From: Bacteroidota bacterium
GTDB lineage: Bacteria; Bacteroidota; Bacteroidia; UKL13-3
Direction of reading: 5' to 3'
NCBI GenBank assembly: GCA_027484685.1
Contig: JAIXSO010000032.1
Coordinates: 124,001 to 188,000 of the forward strand
Length of the DNA stretch: 64,000 nucleotides
The notes below the pieces were generated by a model that saw only the letters and a program-made list of their open reading frames with translations, was not told where the DNA came from and ran no database searches. Made by a program: the position numbers and the translations under genes. Shown one piece after another: positions 42,008 through 51,011 of the stretch (position 1 is the first letter of the stretch; each line of letters starts with the position of its first letter).

Positions 42008-43126
42008 TTACAAACGTCTATTTACTATTTCTAAAGTGCTTTTTTTCCAACTTACAAAATCGCCTGCCAAAATATGCTCGCGGGCTTCTGTAACTAACCA
42101 AAGGTAAAACGATAAGTTTTGAATACTGGCAATACTTGCACCTAAAAACTCATTACACTTTATCAAATGTTTTAAATAAGCTTTAGAATACAGAGGTGTA
42201 AATGATTCATCTAAAGGCGAAAAATCGTTTTTCCACTTTTCGTTTTTTATATTGATGATACCTTTACTGGTAAAAATAAAACCATGGCGTGCATTACGAG
42301 TAGGCATAACACAATCAAACATATCAATACCCAATGCAATACATTCTAAAATATTTTCAGGAGTACCCACACCCATTAAATAACGAGGTTTATCTTTAGG
42401 TAAAATATCGCAAACCAAATCAGTCATTTCGTACATCATTTCGGCAGGTTCGCCTACTGAAAGACCTCCAATGGCATTACCTTCTCTTCCTTGATCAGCT
42501 ATAAATTTAGCACTTTCAACCCTTAAATCTTTATAAGTAGAACCTTGAACAATAGGAAACAAAGCTTGCTTTTTACCATACAAATCTTCTGTACTATCAA
42601 ATCTATCAATACAACGTTTTAACCAACGATGTGTTAAACCCATTGAATCTTTAGCATATTTGTAATCGCACGGATATGGTGTACATTCATCAAATGCCAT
42701 CATAATATCAGCGCCAATTTTTCGTTGAATATCCATTACTGATTCAGGCGAGAAAAAGTGTTTACTTCCATCTAAATAACTTCTAAACTCAACACCTTGC
42801 TCGTTTATTTTCCTTATCTCGTTTAAACTAAAAACCTGAAAACCGCCACTATCAGTAAGCATTGGTTTATCCCAATTGATAAATTGATGAATACCACCTG
42901 CATTATTAATTACTTCCGTTCCGGGACGTAAATAAATGTGGTAAGTATTGGCTAATATTATTTGTGCTTTAATTCTATCAGCTAACTCAGTTTGGTTTAC
43001 ACCTTTTACAGTACCTTGTGTACCCACAGGCATAAATATAGGCGTAAGTATTTGACCTCTATCGGTTTCAATTACTCCTGCACGCGCCTTTGAGTTAACA
43101 TCAGTATGGTTAATCGTAAATTTCAT
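42008..43126 (-). CDS. tgt: Queuine tRNA-ribosyltransferase Tgt, zinc ligands absent
   Basis: Exchanges guanine 34 of tRNAs Asp, Asn, His and Tyr for preQ1. In 372 residues: LTDSGGFQVFSL (substrate Asp about 89), GGLSVGEP (about 222) and MGVGTP(about 250), with the catalytic Asp in GIDMFDCVMPTRNARHG. In most Tgt proteins this is followed by a CxCxxC...H zinc site. Here the matching stretch is FSPLDESFTPLYSKAYLKHL and the later His position is Gln (SIQNLSFY), so all four ligands are gone, yet the surrounding sequence is intact. I believe Bacteroidota relatives also lack the cysteines; a structural substitute is needed. QueD for preQ0 supply is at 62685. Near the end of the trx-ubiE-porT operon. 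Confidence 0.93.
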   Translation of the reverse strand: MKFTINHTDVNSKARAGVIETDRGQILTPIFMPVGTQGTVKGVNQTELADRIKAQIILANTYHIYLRPGTEVINNAGGIHQFINWDKPMLTDSGGFQVFSLNEIRKINEQGVEFRSYLDGSKHFFSPESVMDIQRKIGADIMMAFDECTPYPCDYKYAKDSMGLTHRWLKRCIDRFDSTEDLYGKKQALFPIVQGSTYKDLRVESAKFIADQGREGNAIGGLSVGEPAEMMYEMTDLVCDILPKDKPRYLMGVGTPENILECIALGIDMFDCVMPTRNARHGFIFTSKGIINIKNEKWKNDFSPLDESFTPLYSKAYLKHLIKCNEFLGASIASIQNLSFYLWLVTEAREHILAGDFVSWKKSTLEIVNRRL

Positions 43127-43171
43127 AAGAAGATTTTAATAAAACAGATTGAAAAATTGCTTTGAAGCAAT

Positions 43172-43903
43172 TTACTCAAAATGTAAACTTATTTGAATAA
43201 GTTGAGGATAAATAGCCTGAATTGATTGTGTGTAGGGATAAATATCTCTATATAAAGCATTGCCAATGGTTTGACAAGTTTTTATTTCAGGAGAAAATTT
43301 AAAATATTCAAAATAAATATCCATTCCAATGCCAGCTTCCCAGCCATAGGTGAATGGAACTAATGATACAACAGGATTTTGAATACCACGCGTTTTATCC
43401 ACTGTACTTCCAAAGTCGAAACTAAAACGAGGGCCTGCTACCACATAAACTCTTGTATTTTTTCTGCGTTCTGATTTGTATTTTACTAATAAAGAAGCAT
43501 CGCAATAAGCTGATTCAACTTTTACCACCTTTTGCGAGTTATCAAAATCGTAAGTTAAATTGCGTTGCACAAACGAAATAACAGGAGCCATTAGGCGAAT
43601 ATCCCAATATTTTCCTAATTTAAAATTAGTAATAGCACCTAAACCAATACCTGGAAAATTGGCTACAGATACATTCCTTAAAGAATCTCCACCCAAAAAG
43701 GCTTCGGGTCTAGTTTCTACTTGCATCCTACCAATATTGGTTGCTAAAGTAAAGCCAAAGTGAACTTTTTTAGCATCATATTGCGGCAAATTAGGCTGAC
43801 CAATTGCCAACTTATTTTGTAGTAAAGTACATGTAAAAAAACAGATAATATATCTGAAATAAATACCTATTGATTTTATTTTTGTGCTACGTAAATTGTA
43901 CAA
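43172..43903 (-). CDS. porT: PorT-like T9SS component, outer-membrane beta barrel
   Basis: 243 residues with an N-terminal signal or anchor (about 12-34), then PQYDAKKVHFGFTLATNIGR, the start of the PorT family, and an 8-stranded-barrel-like pattern (GIGLGAITNFKLGKYWDIRL, VKYKSERRKNTRVYVVAG, FKFSPEIKTCQTIGN). PorT is required for type IX secretion in Porphyromonas and Flavobacterium. The conserved neighbour is ubiE, which it overlaps by 28 bases (43876-43903). Its substrates are represented in the window by T9SS-tagged proteins at 25002, 36101 and 39059. Identity rests on barrel pattern plus gene order. Confidence 0.75.
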   Translation of the reverse strand: MYNLRSTKIKSIGIYFRYIICFFTCTLLQNKLAIGQPNLPQYDAKKVHFGFTLATNIGRMQVETRPEAFLGGDSLRNVSVANFPGIGLGAITNFKLGKYWDIRLMAPVISFVQRNLTYDFDNSQKVVKVESAYCDASLLVKYKSERRKNTRVYVVAGPRFSFDFGSTVDKTRGIQNPVVSLVPFTYGWEAGIGMDIYFEYFKFSPEIKTCQTIGNALYRDIYPYTQSIQAIYPQLIQISLHFE

Positions 43904-44607
43904 GTTCCGAATGTTAATGGTTGTACAATTATATTGCTAAAACCGCAATTTTGCAAGTGATTTGCAAATTCTTGTCCTTCAGGAAAATATTTTACGCTTT
44001 CAGGTAAATATTTATAGGCATTTCCACTGTTTTTATTTACCAAACGCGAAATAGTTGGTAAAATATATTGAAAGTAAAAACCAAAGATTTGTTTAAAAGG
44101 AAAACTCTTAGGGTTAGAAAACTCTAAAACTACTAATTTACCGCCAGCCCTTAAAACCCTATTTATTTCTGAAAGACCTTTATCTAAATTTTCGAAATTA
44201 CGTACCCCAAAGCTAACTGTAACTGCATCAAAATAGTTACTATCAAATATTAAATTTTCACTATCACCTTTTACCAAAGTAATTTTACCTGAGAGCTTGG
44301 CATTTTCAACCTTTACGCGGCCTACTGCTAGCATTTGTTCAGATAAATCTAACCCAACAATTTTGGATGGATGCAATTGCTTATTAATTTCAAGAGCTAA
44401 ATCGGCAGTACCAGTGGCTACATCTAAAACCAAACTAGGCTTTAAAGTTTTTAAATGAGCTATTGCTTTTTTACGCCAAATAGTATCAATTCTTAATGAA
44501 AGAAAACGGTTTAAAAAATCGTAGCGAGCTGCTACATTATCAAACATTTCTTCTACTTGTTGTTTCTTTGATTTATCAGAATTGTAATCGGGTTTTACTA
44601 CTTTCAT
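43876..44607 (-). CDS. menG: Demethylmenaquinone methyltransferase UbiE/MenG
   Basis: Methylates demethylmenaquinone with SAM, the last step of menaquinone synthesis (Bacteroidota use menaquinone). 243 residues with the ubiE signatures YDFLNRFLSLRIDTIWRKKA (about 29-48), the SAM site VLDVATGTADLALEI (about 61-75) and RVLRAGGKLVVLEFSNPKSF (about 143-162). Ends TCTIYVAQK. It overlaps porT by 28 bases and is preceded at 23 bases by a small DUF gene, so it belongs to a trx-DUF-ubiE-porT-tgt minus-strand cluster. Confidence 0.95.
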   Translation of the reverse strand: MKVVKPDYNSDKSKKQQVEEMFDNVAARYDFLNRFLSLRIDTIWRKKAIAHLKTLKPSLVLDVATGTADLALEINKQLHPSKIVGLDLSEQMLAVGRVKVENAKLSGKITLVKGDSENLIFDSNYFDAVTVSFGVRNFENLDKGLSEINRVLRAGGKLVVLEFSNPKSFPFKQIFGFYFQYILPTISRLVNKNSGNAYKYLPESVKYFPEGQEFANHLQNCGFSNIIVQPLTFGTCTIYVAQK

Positions 44608-44630
44608 GTGCTATTTTAAGGTATGCAATA

Positions 44631-44873
44631 TTAGCTAATTGAGTTGCGAACGCGTTGAAAAAATTCGCGTAAAGCAGTTGATTTATCTTTGTTCTCGTTT
44701 TTTACACGTTCCAATACATCAATTGCACCTAAAATATGGGTTAATTGCTCCCCTTCATCATCGCCATCTACTTGAATAGCAATAGGTTGTTCATTTAATA
44801 ATTGCTCTTCAGCTTCTTGCAATTGCTCAAGGGTATAAAGCTCAACTAATTGCTTAATTACGGGTAATTTCAT
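44631..44873 (-). CDS. Small protein, DUF6952-like, beside thioredoxin
   Basis: 80 residues, acidic, beginning MKLPVIKQLVELYTLEQLQE and containing DGDDEGEQLTHILGAIDVL. Mostly helical, no cysteine or membrane segment. I recall this as a Bacteroidota-only family commonly encoded next to a thioredoxin, as here (6 bases after it); the family number is from memory. Function is unknown. Confidence 0.75.
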   Translation of the reverse strand: MKLPVIKQLVELYTLEQLQEAEEQLLNEQPIAIQVDGDDEGEQLTHILGAIDVLERVKNENKDKSTALREFFQRVRNSIS

Positions 44874-44879
44874 TTTTAA

Positions 44880-45194
44880 CTAATTTAACAAACCAATCAT
44901 TTTCTCTACACCTTCTTCTTTTGCAGTAGTATCAGCAGATACAACTTGACCATCTTTTACAACTACAAAGTAGGGTAAATTAGTTACACCACCAAATTTT
45001 CTTGCTTCTGGATTTTCTTCTGCGTTAACATCTAAAAACAATACATCAGCGTATTCTTCTTTATTTGAAATTTTAGTAAATTTAGGTGCAAATAAGCGGC
45101 AAGTACCACACCAATTGGCAAAATATTTAATAACTACTTTTGAGTTAGTGTCAATTAATTCTTTAAATTCTGCATCAGTTGCTTTAGTTACCAT
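44880..45194 (-). CDS. Thioredoxin family protein
   Basis: 104 residues: a cytoplasmic thioredoxin fold with the active site ANWCGTCRLFAPKF (Cys29 and Cys32) and the cis-proline in TNLPYFVVVKDGQVV. CGTC differs from the usual CGPC, which would shift its redox potential. No signal peptide. First gene of the minus-strand cluster that continues with a small DUF gene and ubiE. Confidence 0.93.
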   Translation of the reverse strand: MVTKATDAEFKELIDTNSKVVIKYFANWCGTCRLFAPKFTKISNKEEYADVLFLDVNAEENPEARKFGGVTNLPYFVVVKDGQVVSADTTAKEEGVEKMIGLLN

Positions 45195-45302
45195 ATTTCT
45201 CTTCTTTTATTTTTTATTAAAAGGCAAAAATAACCTTTGTTATACCTTAACTAACATGATTTTTATTGAATAGTTTTAAAAATAATGAATTAAACTTGTG
45301 GT

Positions 45303-46025
45303 ATGATAAAACGCGCTTTTATATATGGTGATTTGCTTTTTGAAAGTATGTTGGTTCAAAACAATCAAATTGAACATGCAAAAAAACACTATGAAAGACT
45401 TGTAAATAGTGCTGTTATTTTAAAAATGGAACTTCCACAAAATTTCAATTTTGAACATTTTAAAAATGCCATTTACCAAGAAATTCAAAGTTCTAATTTA
45501 ATTAATAAAAAAGATTGCCGGGTAAGGTTTATACTGCATAGAAATAGTTTAGGGTTTTACTTACCCGATGCCAATGATACTGATTATATTGTTGAAACCT
45601 TTGAACTACCTGATAATTGGAAAGAACAAGCGCAAAAAACAAAAAAAGTAGGTGTTTTTACAGCACAAAAAAAAGCTATTGGGCCTTATTCAAACCTCAA
45701 AACTGGTAATGCGCTCATATACGTTATGGCTAAACTTTGGGCCAAGGAAAATGGATTAGACGATGCTTTGATTTTAAACCAAAACGGAAATATCATTGAA
45801 GCTGCTAGCTCTAATATTTATTGGAAAACGAATAATCAAATTTATACTGTTCCGCTAAGTGAAGGTTGCATTGCAGGAGTATCAAGGCAAGTATTTATTG
45901 AAAATTGTGCATTACAAAATGCACCAATAATAGAGCAAATTTGCACCTTAAATGATTTACAAAATGCCGATGAAATACTGATGAGTAACGCAGGAAGTGG
46001 CGTTTGCAAAATTGAATTGACATAA
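45303..46025 (+). CDS. Aminotransferase class IV (PabC/IlvE-like)
   Basis: 240 residues of the fold-type IV PLP enzymes. Seen: AFIYGDLLFESMLVQNNQIE near the start, KTGNALIYVMAKLWAKENGL (the K is not the catalytic Lys) and the PLP phosphate-binding pattern DDALILNQNGNIIEAASSNIYWK (about 156-178), followed by VPLSEGCIAGVSRQV. The family covers branched-chain aminotransferase, D-amino-acid aminotransferase and aminodeoxychorismate lyase; the short length and EAASSNIYW pattern favour the lyase (PabC, folate synthesis), fitting with the nearby folC, but this is a weak choice. Confidence 0.8.
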   Translation: MIKRAFIYGDLLFESMLVQNNQIEHAKKHYERLVNSAVILKMELPQNFNFEHFKNAIYQEIQSSNLINKKDCRVRFILHRNSLGFYLPDANDTDYIVETFELPDNWKEQAQKTKKVGVFTAQKKAIGPYSNLKTGNALIYVMAKLWAKENGLDDALILNQNGNIIEAASSNIYWKTNNQIYTVPLSEGCIAGVSRQVFIENCALQNAPIIEQICTLNDLQNADEILMSNAGSGVCKIELT

Positions 46026-46054
46026 AAAAAGCCGTTTTAAAAACGGCTTTTTTT
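46024..46054. terminator. Bidirectional intrinsic terminator
   Basis: AAAAAAAGCCGTTTT and AAAACGGCTTTTTTT form a near-perfect hairpin with T-tracts for both strands, between the convergent aminotransferase gene and the Pmp3-like gene. Confidence 0.85.
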
Positions 46055-46066
46055 ATATTGAATTTA

Positions 46067-46471
46067 TTAATTTAAAATTACATAAAATGCATGAACAACT
46101 CCAGGTAACCAACCAAGTAAAGTTAAAATTATATTTATTAAAACTGGTGTTGACTCCCAATTGGTATGAAGACCAACTGCAACAGGTGGAATAAAAACTG
46201 CTAATACATACAACAATACTTTATCTACTTCAGTTCCATTTTTTTGAGATTGTTTAATATGAGTATAAGCCATAGTAAACAGTCTCTTTTTTTCTTTAAT
46301 TGAAAGTTTTTGAACTTCTGCTTTTAAAGCATCTGGTGTAATGGTGTTGATGTTTTTTGCTGTAAAATCGTACAACATTTCAGCTGTGTAATCTTTAATT
46401 ACTGTGTTAGTTTTTGCACTTAAAGTTCCTAAACCAATTAAGGCCATTAATAATACTAGTGTTTTTTTCAT
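46067..46471 (-). CDS. YqaE/Pmp3-like membrane protein with N-terminal extension
   Basis: From the Met at 46471 the protein has 134 residues: a signal-like start MKKTLVLLMALIGLGTLSAK, a charged helical region (about 25-80), then the Pmp3/UPF0057 core of two membrane helices, VLLYVLAVFIPPVAVGLHTN and LINIILTLLGWLPGVVHAFY. Ordinary Pmp3 proteins are only about 50-60 residues, so the extension is unusual. An earlier in-frame ATG at 46504 adds eleven residues without a better signal. Role: stress-related membrane protein in relatives; not proven here. Confidence 0.8.
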   Translation of the reverse strand: MKKTLVLLMALIGLGTLSAKTNTVIKDYTAEMLYDFTAKNINTITPDALKAEVQKLSIKEKKRLFTMAYTHIKQSQKNGTEVDKVLLYVLAVFIPPVAVGLHTNWESTPVLINIILTLLGWLPGVVHAFYVILN

Positions 46472-46563
46472 AATTTTAAAGTTTATTTTGATTAGAGTTT
46501 GCAATATAATTTGATATTTTTAAAATTAACTTTTAGCGTTTCAATATTTATGCACACTTGTTT

Positions 46564-47880
46564 TTAAATTGCCTCAGCTACTACAAAAGTGCTGCCGCCA
46601 ATAAATATTAAATCATTGGTTTGTGCATTTAATTTTGCTGCTTTTACAGCATGTTCTACTGTATCGAAAGCAAAACCAATTAAACCAAATTCCTTTGCTT
46701 GCTGTTGTAATTCAACCTCGTTTAAAGCCCTTGGTAATTGAGCTTTACACCAATAATAAATGCCATTTTCAGGTAAAAGCTTCAAAATTTTTGTAATATC
46801 TTTATCCTTCACCATCCCTATTACCATGTGCAATCTTTCAAACTGTTGCATGGCAATTTGTTCAACAATGTATTCAATGCCGTTTACATTATGTCCAGTA
46901 TCGCATATAATGATTGGCTCAGTTCCTAAAATTTGCCAACGACCCATTAAACCAGTATTTTTTATTACATTTTCAAATCCCAATTTTATTCCATTAAAGC
47001 TACTGATAAAGCCTAATTCTTGAAGTTTTTTGCAAGCTACCAATACCGTTTTAAAATTATTTTGCTGGTAAATTCCGCCAAGTGGACAATTTAAAGTGAA
47101 ATTCTGTTCTTTAAACTCCTCTCCTATTTCTTTACCAAAAAGTGTATTATCTTTAAACTTAACAGCTACACCATTTGGAGTGGGCGTAAATTCATCTATC
47201 TCAATCAAATCTTGGGCAAAAACTAAATTGGTATTACATTCATTGGCTTTATCAATAAAAACTTGGTTTATTTCCGAGTGTTTTTCACCCAATACCGCAG
47301 GCGTATTTGGTTTAATAATTCCTGCTTTTTCATACGCAATTTTAGGCAATGTATCACCCAATAAATCAGTATGATCCCAACCAATATTGGTAATAACTGA
47401 AAGCAATGGATTGATAATATTAGTAGAATCTAATCTTCCGCCAAGGCCCGTTTCTATTATGGCTACATCAATATTTTGTTTGGCAAAATAATCAAAACAT
47501 AAAGCCACTGTCCACTCAAAAAACGATGGACTTATTTCATCAAAAATGCTTTTATACTGAGCTACAAACTCCACTATTTCTTGCTCAGGAATCATTTCGC
47601 CATTAATTTTTATGCGCTCTCTAAAATCTTTTAAATGTGGTGAAGTATATAGCCCAACTCTTAAACCATTTTCTTGCAAAATAGAAGCTAATAAATGGCT
47701 GGTGGAACCCTTTCCGTTGGTACCCGCTATATGAATAGTTTTAAATTGGTGTTGCGGATTATCTAATGCATTGCAAAGTGCCACCGTATTGGTTATATCT
47801 TTTTTATAAGCAGCCGCGCCAATGCGGGTAAACAAAGGCAATTGTTGGTATAAATAATCTAAAGTTTGTTGGTAATTCAT
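46564..47880 (-). CDS. folC: Folylpolyglutamate/dihydrofolate synthase FolC
   Basis: 438 residues, adds glutamate to folates (and dihydropteroate). The Mur-ligase fold is shown by the ATP loop IHIAGTNGKGSTSHLLASIL (about 49-68), the TSPHLKDFRERI segment, DVAIIETGLGGRLDSTN (about 138-154), and GWDHTDLLGDTLPKIAYEKAGIIK (about 168-191). Terminal GGSTFVVAEAI is complete. A repeat hairpin (TCACGCCTTGCGTGA, 47892-47906) lies just upstream of the start. Confidence 0.95.
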   Translation of the reverse strand: MNYQQTLDYLYQQLPLFTRIGAAAYKKDITNTVALCNALDNPQHQFKTIHIAGTNGKGSTSHLLASILQENGLRVGLYTSPHLKDFRERIKINGEMIPEQEIVEFVAQYKSIFDEISPSFFEWTVALCFDYFAKQNIDVAIIETGLGGRLDSTNIINPLLSVITNIGWDHTDLLGDTLPKIAYEKAGIIKPNTPAVLGEKHSEINQVFIDKANECNTNLVFAQDLIEIDEFTPTPNGVAVKFKDNTLFGKEIGEEFKEQNFTLNCPLGGIYQQNNFKTVLVACKKLQELGFISSFNGIKLGFENVIKNTGLMGRWQILGTEPIIICDTGHNVNGIEYIVEQIAMQQFERLHMVIGMVKDKDITKILKLLPENGIYYWCKAQLPRALNEVELQQQAKEFGLIGFAFDTVEHAVKAAKLNAQTNDLIFIGGSTFVVAEAI

Positions 47881-47983
47881 TTTTTTAGTTGATTCACGCC
47901 TTGCGTGATTTAGTTGATAGTAGTTGGACGATAGACCATAGCATTTTTACTTTAGACTATTGAAACAGAGTTTTAAATAGTTA

Positions 47984-48661
47984 CTATATTAATTCATATT
48001 TATGTAAAACTCCAAAATTAAAACTATACAAATTTAGATGATTCTGTGATTCTAAATAATAAGTTGAACAGATAACCTTACCTAAATTATTAAACGCTAT
48101 TTCCAAACAAACAAAATAATCTTTTTCATAAACAAGTGAGGAATCTATTTCTAACTTCTCCTTTTTAATAATTGAATCTGCATCAACTTTATTGTATGAT
48201 AATCTTACAAATTCAATTTTATTCAAAGAATCTTCAAAGTACTTAATTTGATGAAATTTTGCATCTGTCTTGAGCGTTTTTTCTATAGTTGTATTTCCTT
48301 TAATAAAATAAGTTTTTTGTAAAAAGGGAATATTATAAAAATAAATCTCTTCAAATTTTTTCTGTCCCAAACTATCCCAATCGTAATAAGTATATCCTAA
48401 TTCGTTTGTTGTTTTTAATGAAATCAAATTTTTGTTTTTATCCAAAACTTTTCTATCTATAACATAAACTGGATTTCCATAAATTAAACACTCAAAAAAT
48501 TTTTCAAAATGTTTGTATTTGAAACAAGAATAATCCAAAATAATTGTACTTGAATCACCATAAATATTGAAATACTTTAATATGTTGCTTTGCCCTTTTG
48601 AAAAGTAAGCAATCATAATAAACAATATTGTTACAGTGTTTCTAATAATATTTTTGCTCAT
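47984..48661 (-). CDS. Secreted protein of unknown function
   Basis: 225 residues with a signal peptide (hydrophobic to about residue 20, cleavage after FSKGQ). The remainder is Tyr-, Phe- and Lys-rich beta-strand-like sequence with two Cys at about 46 and 57 (YSCFKYKHFEKFFECLIYG) and repeated KK charged turns. I do not recognise a domain. It resembles the many family-specific periplasmic proteins of Bacteroidota. It sits between folC and dprA, 30 bases after dprA. Confidence 0.6.
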   Translation of the reverse strand: MSKNIIRNTVTILFIMIAYFSKGQSNILKYFNIYGDSSTIILDYSCFKYKHFEKFFECLIYGNPVYVIDRKVLDKNKNLISLKTTNELGYTYYDWDSLGQKKFEEIYFYNIPFLQKTYFIKGNTTIEKTLKTDAKFHQIKYFEDSLNKIEFVRLSYNKVDADSIIKKEKLEIDSSLVYEKDYFVCLEIAFNNLGKVICSTYYLESQNHLNLYSFNFGVLHKYELI

Positions 48662-48691
48662 AACTCAATTAACTTATTAACGAATCAACCA

Positions 48692-49801
48692 TTAAGCTAT
48701 TTCATACACCTTGCCAGGCAATGAACGAATAATTCCTTTAAATTCTAATTCAAGTAATTTAAATGAAAGCAATCCGTTATCAAATCCTAAATCAAAGGCT
48801 ATTTCATCAATGGCTATTTTGTTTTTTTGTTTAATATAATTCACAATTTTGTTATCATCTGGGTCTAAATCCAGGTTTAAACTTTGCTGCTTTGGCTTTT
48901 TGGTTTTCTTGGTTTCTAAATCCCAATTCATTAGTTCTAACAAATCAGCAGTTTTGGTTATCATGCTTGCTTTATTAGCTTTTATTAAATAATTACAACC
49001 TTGCGCATATTGGTCAGAAATTCGGCCCGGTAAAGCCATAATATCTTTGTTATAGCTATTGGCAATTTCGGCTGTAATCATTGAACCGCCACGTGTAGCT
49101 GTTTCCACCACTACCAACACATCGCACATACCCGCTACAATTCTGTTTCTTGCAGGAAAGTTATTGGCATCGGGCCTAGTTTTACTCAAATATTCTGTTA
49201 AAAGTCCACCATTTTCAACCATTTGTTTGGCTATTCCAGCATGGTCTCTAGGGTAAATTTCGTCTAAACCATGAGCTACCACACCAACAGTTGGCAACTT
49301 TTGATTTACTGCTGCTTTATGACTTTGAAAATCGATTCCATAAGCCAAACCACTTACAATTAATGCATTGGTAGCTTTTAAATCTTCTACTAAACTATCA
49401 GTAAAAGCCTTTCCATATTCGGTAGCATTGCGTGTACCAATTATGGATACAACTTTTAAATTATTTAAATCGGCATTGCCTTTGTAAAACAACAAAGTAG
49501 GCGCATCTTCAATATCTTTCAAACGATTTGGGTAATCTTTATCTAGATAAAAAAGTGGCTTTATTTTAAATTTTTCAATAAATAAAAGTTCATCTTCGGC
49601 ACGTTTAAAATCTTTAAAATTAACAATACTTTCGGCTGTGGTAGCCCCAATTCCAGGTATTTTTAGCAATTTTGATTTGCTTTGTTTAAACACATTTTCA
49701 ACTCCACCACAGTAACTAATTAAAGTTTTAGCAGTAACATTGCCCACATTTGGAATTTGCTTAATAGCTAATTGATAAAATAATTGACTATTAGCGCTCA
49801 T
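48692..49801 (-). CDS. dprA: DNA processing protein DprA
   Basis: Loads RecA on incoming single-stranded DNA during natural transformation. In 369 residues: an N-terminal helix-hairpin-helix region (PNVGNVTAKTLISY, IPGIGATTAESIVNF) and the Rossmann-like DprA core with VSIIGTRNATEYG (about 118-130), VSGLAYGIDFQSHKAA, DEIYPRDHAGIA, ARNRIVAGMCDVLVVVETATRGG (about 222-244) and a C-terminal winged helix. All expected motifs are present. The aldose-epimerase gene ends exactly at its start, so the two are co-transcribed. Confidence 0.95.
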   Translation of the reverse strand: MSANSQLFYQLAIKQIPNVGNVTAKTLISYCGGVENVFKQSKSKLLKIPGIGATTAESIVNFKDFKRAEDELLFIEKFKIKPLFYLDKDYPNRLKDIEDAPTLLFYKGNADLNNLKVVSIIGTRNATEYGKAFTDSLVEDLKATNALIVSGLAYGIDFQSHKAAVNQKLPTVGVVAHGLDEIYPRDHAGIAKQMVENGGLLTEYLSKTRPDANNFPARNRIVAGMCDVLVVVETATRGGSMITAEIANSYNKDIMALPGRISDQYAQGCNYLIKANKASMITKTADLLELMNWDLETKKTKKPKQQSLNLDLDPDDNKIVNYIKQKNKIAIDEIAFDLGFDNGLLSFKLLELEFKGIIRSLPGKVYEIA

Positions 49802-50683
49802 TTAGCTGGTAAAATTTAAATAATACGATGCTTCAAAAGTATTGCCTTCTGGTAATTGAATAATTCCTTTTTTGGTTGTTATTTCTCCTTCAAAACCAAC
49901 CTCATCAGCATAACCTAACCAAGGCTCTAAACACACAAAATTATGATTTCCCTTTTTTGCCCAAATGCCTAAATCGGTAAAATCATTAAACGAACACGAA
50001 ACTTTAAAATTAGAATTTTTATGGTTTAAACTAATTGTTTTGCTAGCACAATTTTTTATTACAATGGCATCTTTATCAAATACTTCCTCGCTTAAACTCA
50101 ACTTATGATCGATTAGTGGTAACGTTTCGGTTTTATTATTAAACAAACCATCTGCTAATAAGTGTCGTTTAATAGAATCTCCTTCAAAAAAATCAATCTC
50201 AAACTCGTTTAAATTAGCTACAGGCAACATAAAACCCGGGTGCGCACCAATGCTAAAAGGCATTTTTAACGGAGATTTATTTACAATTTTATAGGTAACT
50301 TTTAGTTGGCTACTTTCAGCAGTAAATCCATAAATAATATATAACTCAAATTGAAACGGATATTTTACTAAAGTTTGTTCGTTGCTTTTCAATAAAAATT
50401 GCAATTCAGTTTCGGTTTTATTTACCAATTCAAAATCACAATCGCGCGCAAAACCGTGTTGGCCCATTTCGTACAAACTATTGTTAATAAGCACTTTATT
50501 ATTGTTCAATTTCCCAACTACAGGAAAAAGTACGGGCGCGTGCCTGTTCCAAACAGCAGGATTGGCATTCCACATAAATTCATATTGATTATTTAATTGC
50601 AGCACAGAAGCCAACTCAGCTCCCTTTTTATTCACTTTAATTTTTAAATTACCATTATCAATATTAAAACTACTGTTATCCAT
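49802..50683 (-). CDS. Aldose 1-epimerase family protein
   Basis: 293 residues of the galactose-mutarotase-like fold (sugar-binding beta-sandwich). Seen: NQYEFMWNANPAVWNRHAPVLFPVVG near the start, a binding-strand HGFARDCDFELV (about 74), SIGAHPGFMLPV (about 142-153, with the conserved His), and CLEPWLGYADE (about 266; the conserved catalytic-type Glu and Tyr). It resembles the YihR/YeaD-like epimerases which act on glucose-6-phosphate or galactose; true substrate unknown. The gene ends exactly at the dprA start. Confidence 0.85.
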   Translation of the reverse strand: MDNSSFNIDNGNLKIKVNKKGAELASVLQLNNQYEFMWNANPAVWNRHAPVLFPVVGKLNNNKVLINNSLYEMGQHGFARDCDFELVNKTETELQFLLKSNEQTLVKYPFQFELYIIYGFTAESSQLKVTYKIVNKSPLKMPFSIGAHPGFMLPVANLNEFEIDFFEGDSIKRHLLADGLFNNKTETLPLIDHKLSLSEEVFDKDAIVIKNCASKTISLNHKNSNFKVSCSFNDFTDLGIWAKKGNHNFVCLEPWLGYADEVGFEGEITTKKGIIQLPEGNTFEASYYLNFTS

Positions 50684-50764
50684 TTCAATTTATTTTATTG
50701 TCAATAATAAATACATTTTCAAAAATATGTGAATAAGGCATAAATTTAATTGGTTTAAAAAAAA

Positions 50765-50772
50765 TATATTTG
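50765..50772 (+). promoter_or_regulatory. -7 element upstream of small membrane protein gene
   Basis: TATATTTG matches TAnnTTTG exactly, 31 bases before the ATG at 50803. No good -33 TTTG lies 19-20 bases upstream, so the promoter is only half supported. Confidence 0.45.
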
Positions 50773-50802
50773 AAGTGTTAAAAATTAGCTAATTAAATTA
50801 TT

Positions 50803-50961
50803 ATGTTCAGCGTTACCCGATTTATAAAAGTAATTATTGTAACTTTTATACTAACTTATGTTGTAGTAGCTTTCCAGTCAATCATTGATGGGTTTGACTT
50901 TACAGTTGAATCAATTGAATTTATCTTAAAACCAATAAAAGCTATATTTAAAGGTTTGTAA
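50803..50961 (+). CDS. Small single-pass membrane protein, 52 residues
   Basis: ATG-to-TAA frame of 52 codons with one clear membrane helix: FSVTRFIKVIIVTFILTYVV then an amphipathic C-terminal part (IIDGFDFTVESIEFILKPIK). Basic N-terminus and the position directly behind a consensus -7 element make it more likely than chance that it is expressed. No family recognised. It precedes the bTHX gene by 50 bases in the same orientation. Confidence 0.5.
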   Translation: MFSVTRFIKVIIVTFILTYVVVAFQSIIDGFDFTVESIEFILKPIKAIFKGL

Positions 50962-50984
50962 CCTTAATTTATTTATTACATTTG
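50955..50984 (+). promoter_or_regulatory. Promoter for bTHX and tRNA-Leu
   Basis: TTTG (50955-50958), 18 bases, then TACATTTG (50977-50984): both elements match the Bacteroidota consensus. Start of transcription expected near 50991; the ATG of bTHX is at 51012. The -33 element overlaps the end of the small membrane protein gene. Confidence 0.65.
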
Positions 50985-51011
50985 CAAAAATTAATTTTAA
51001 AAAATACAACA

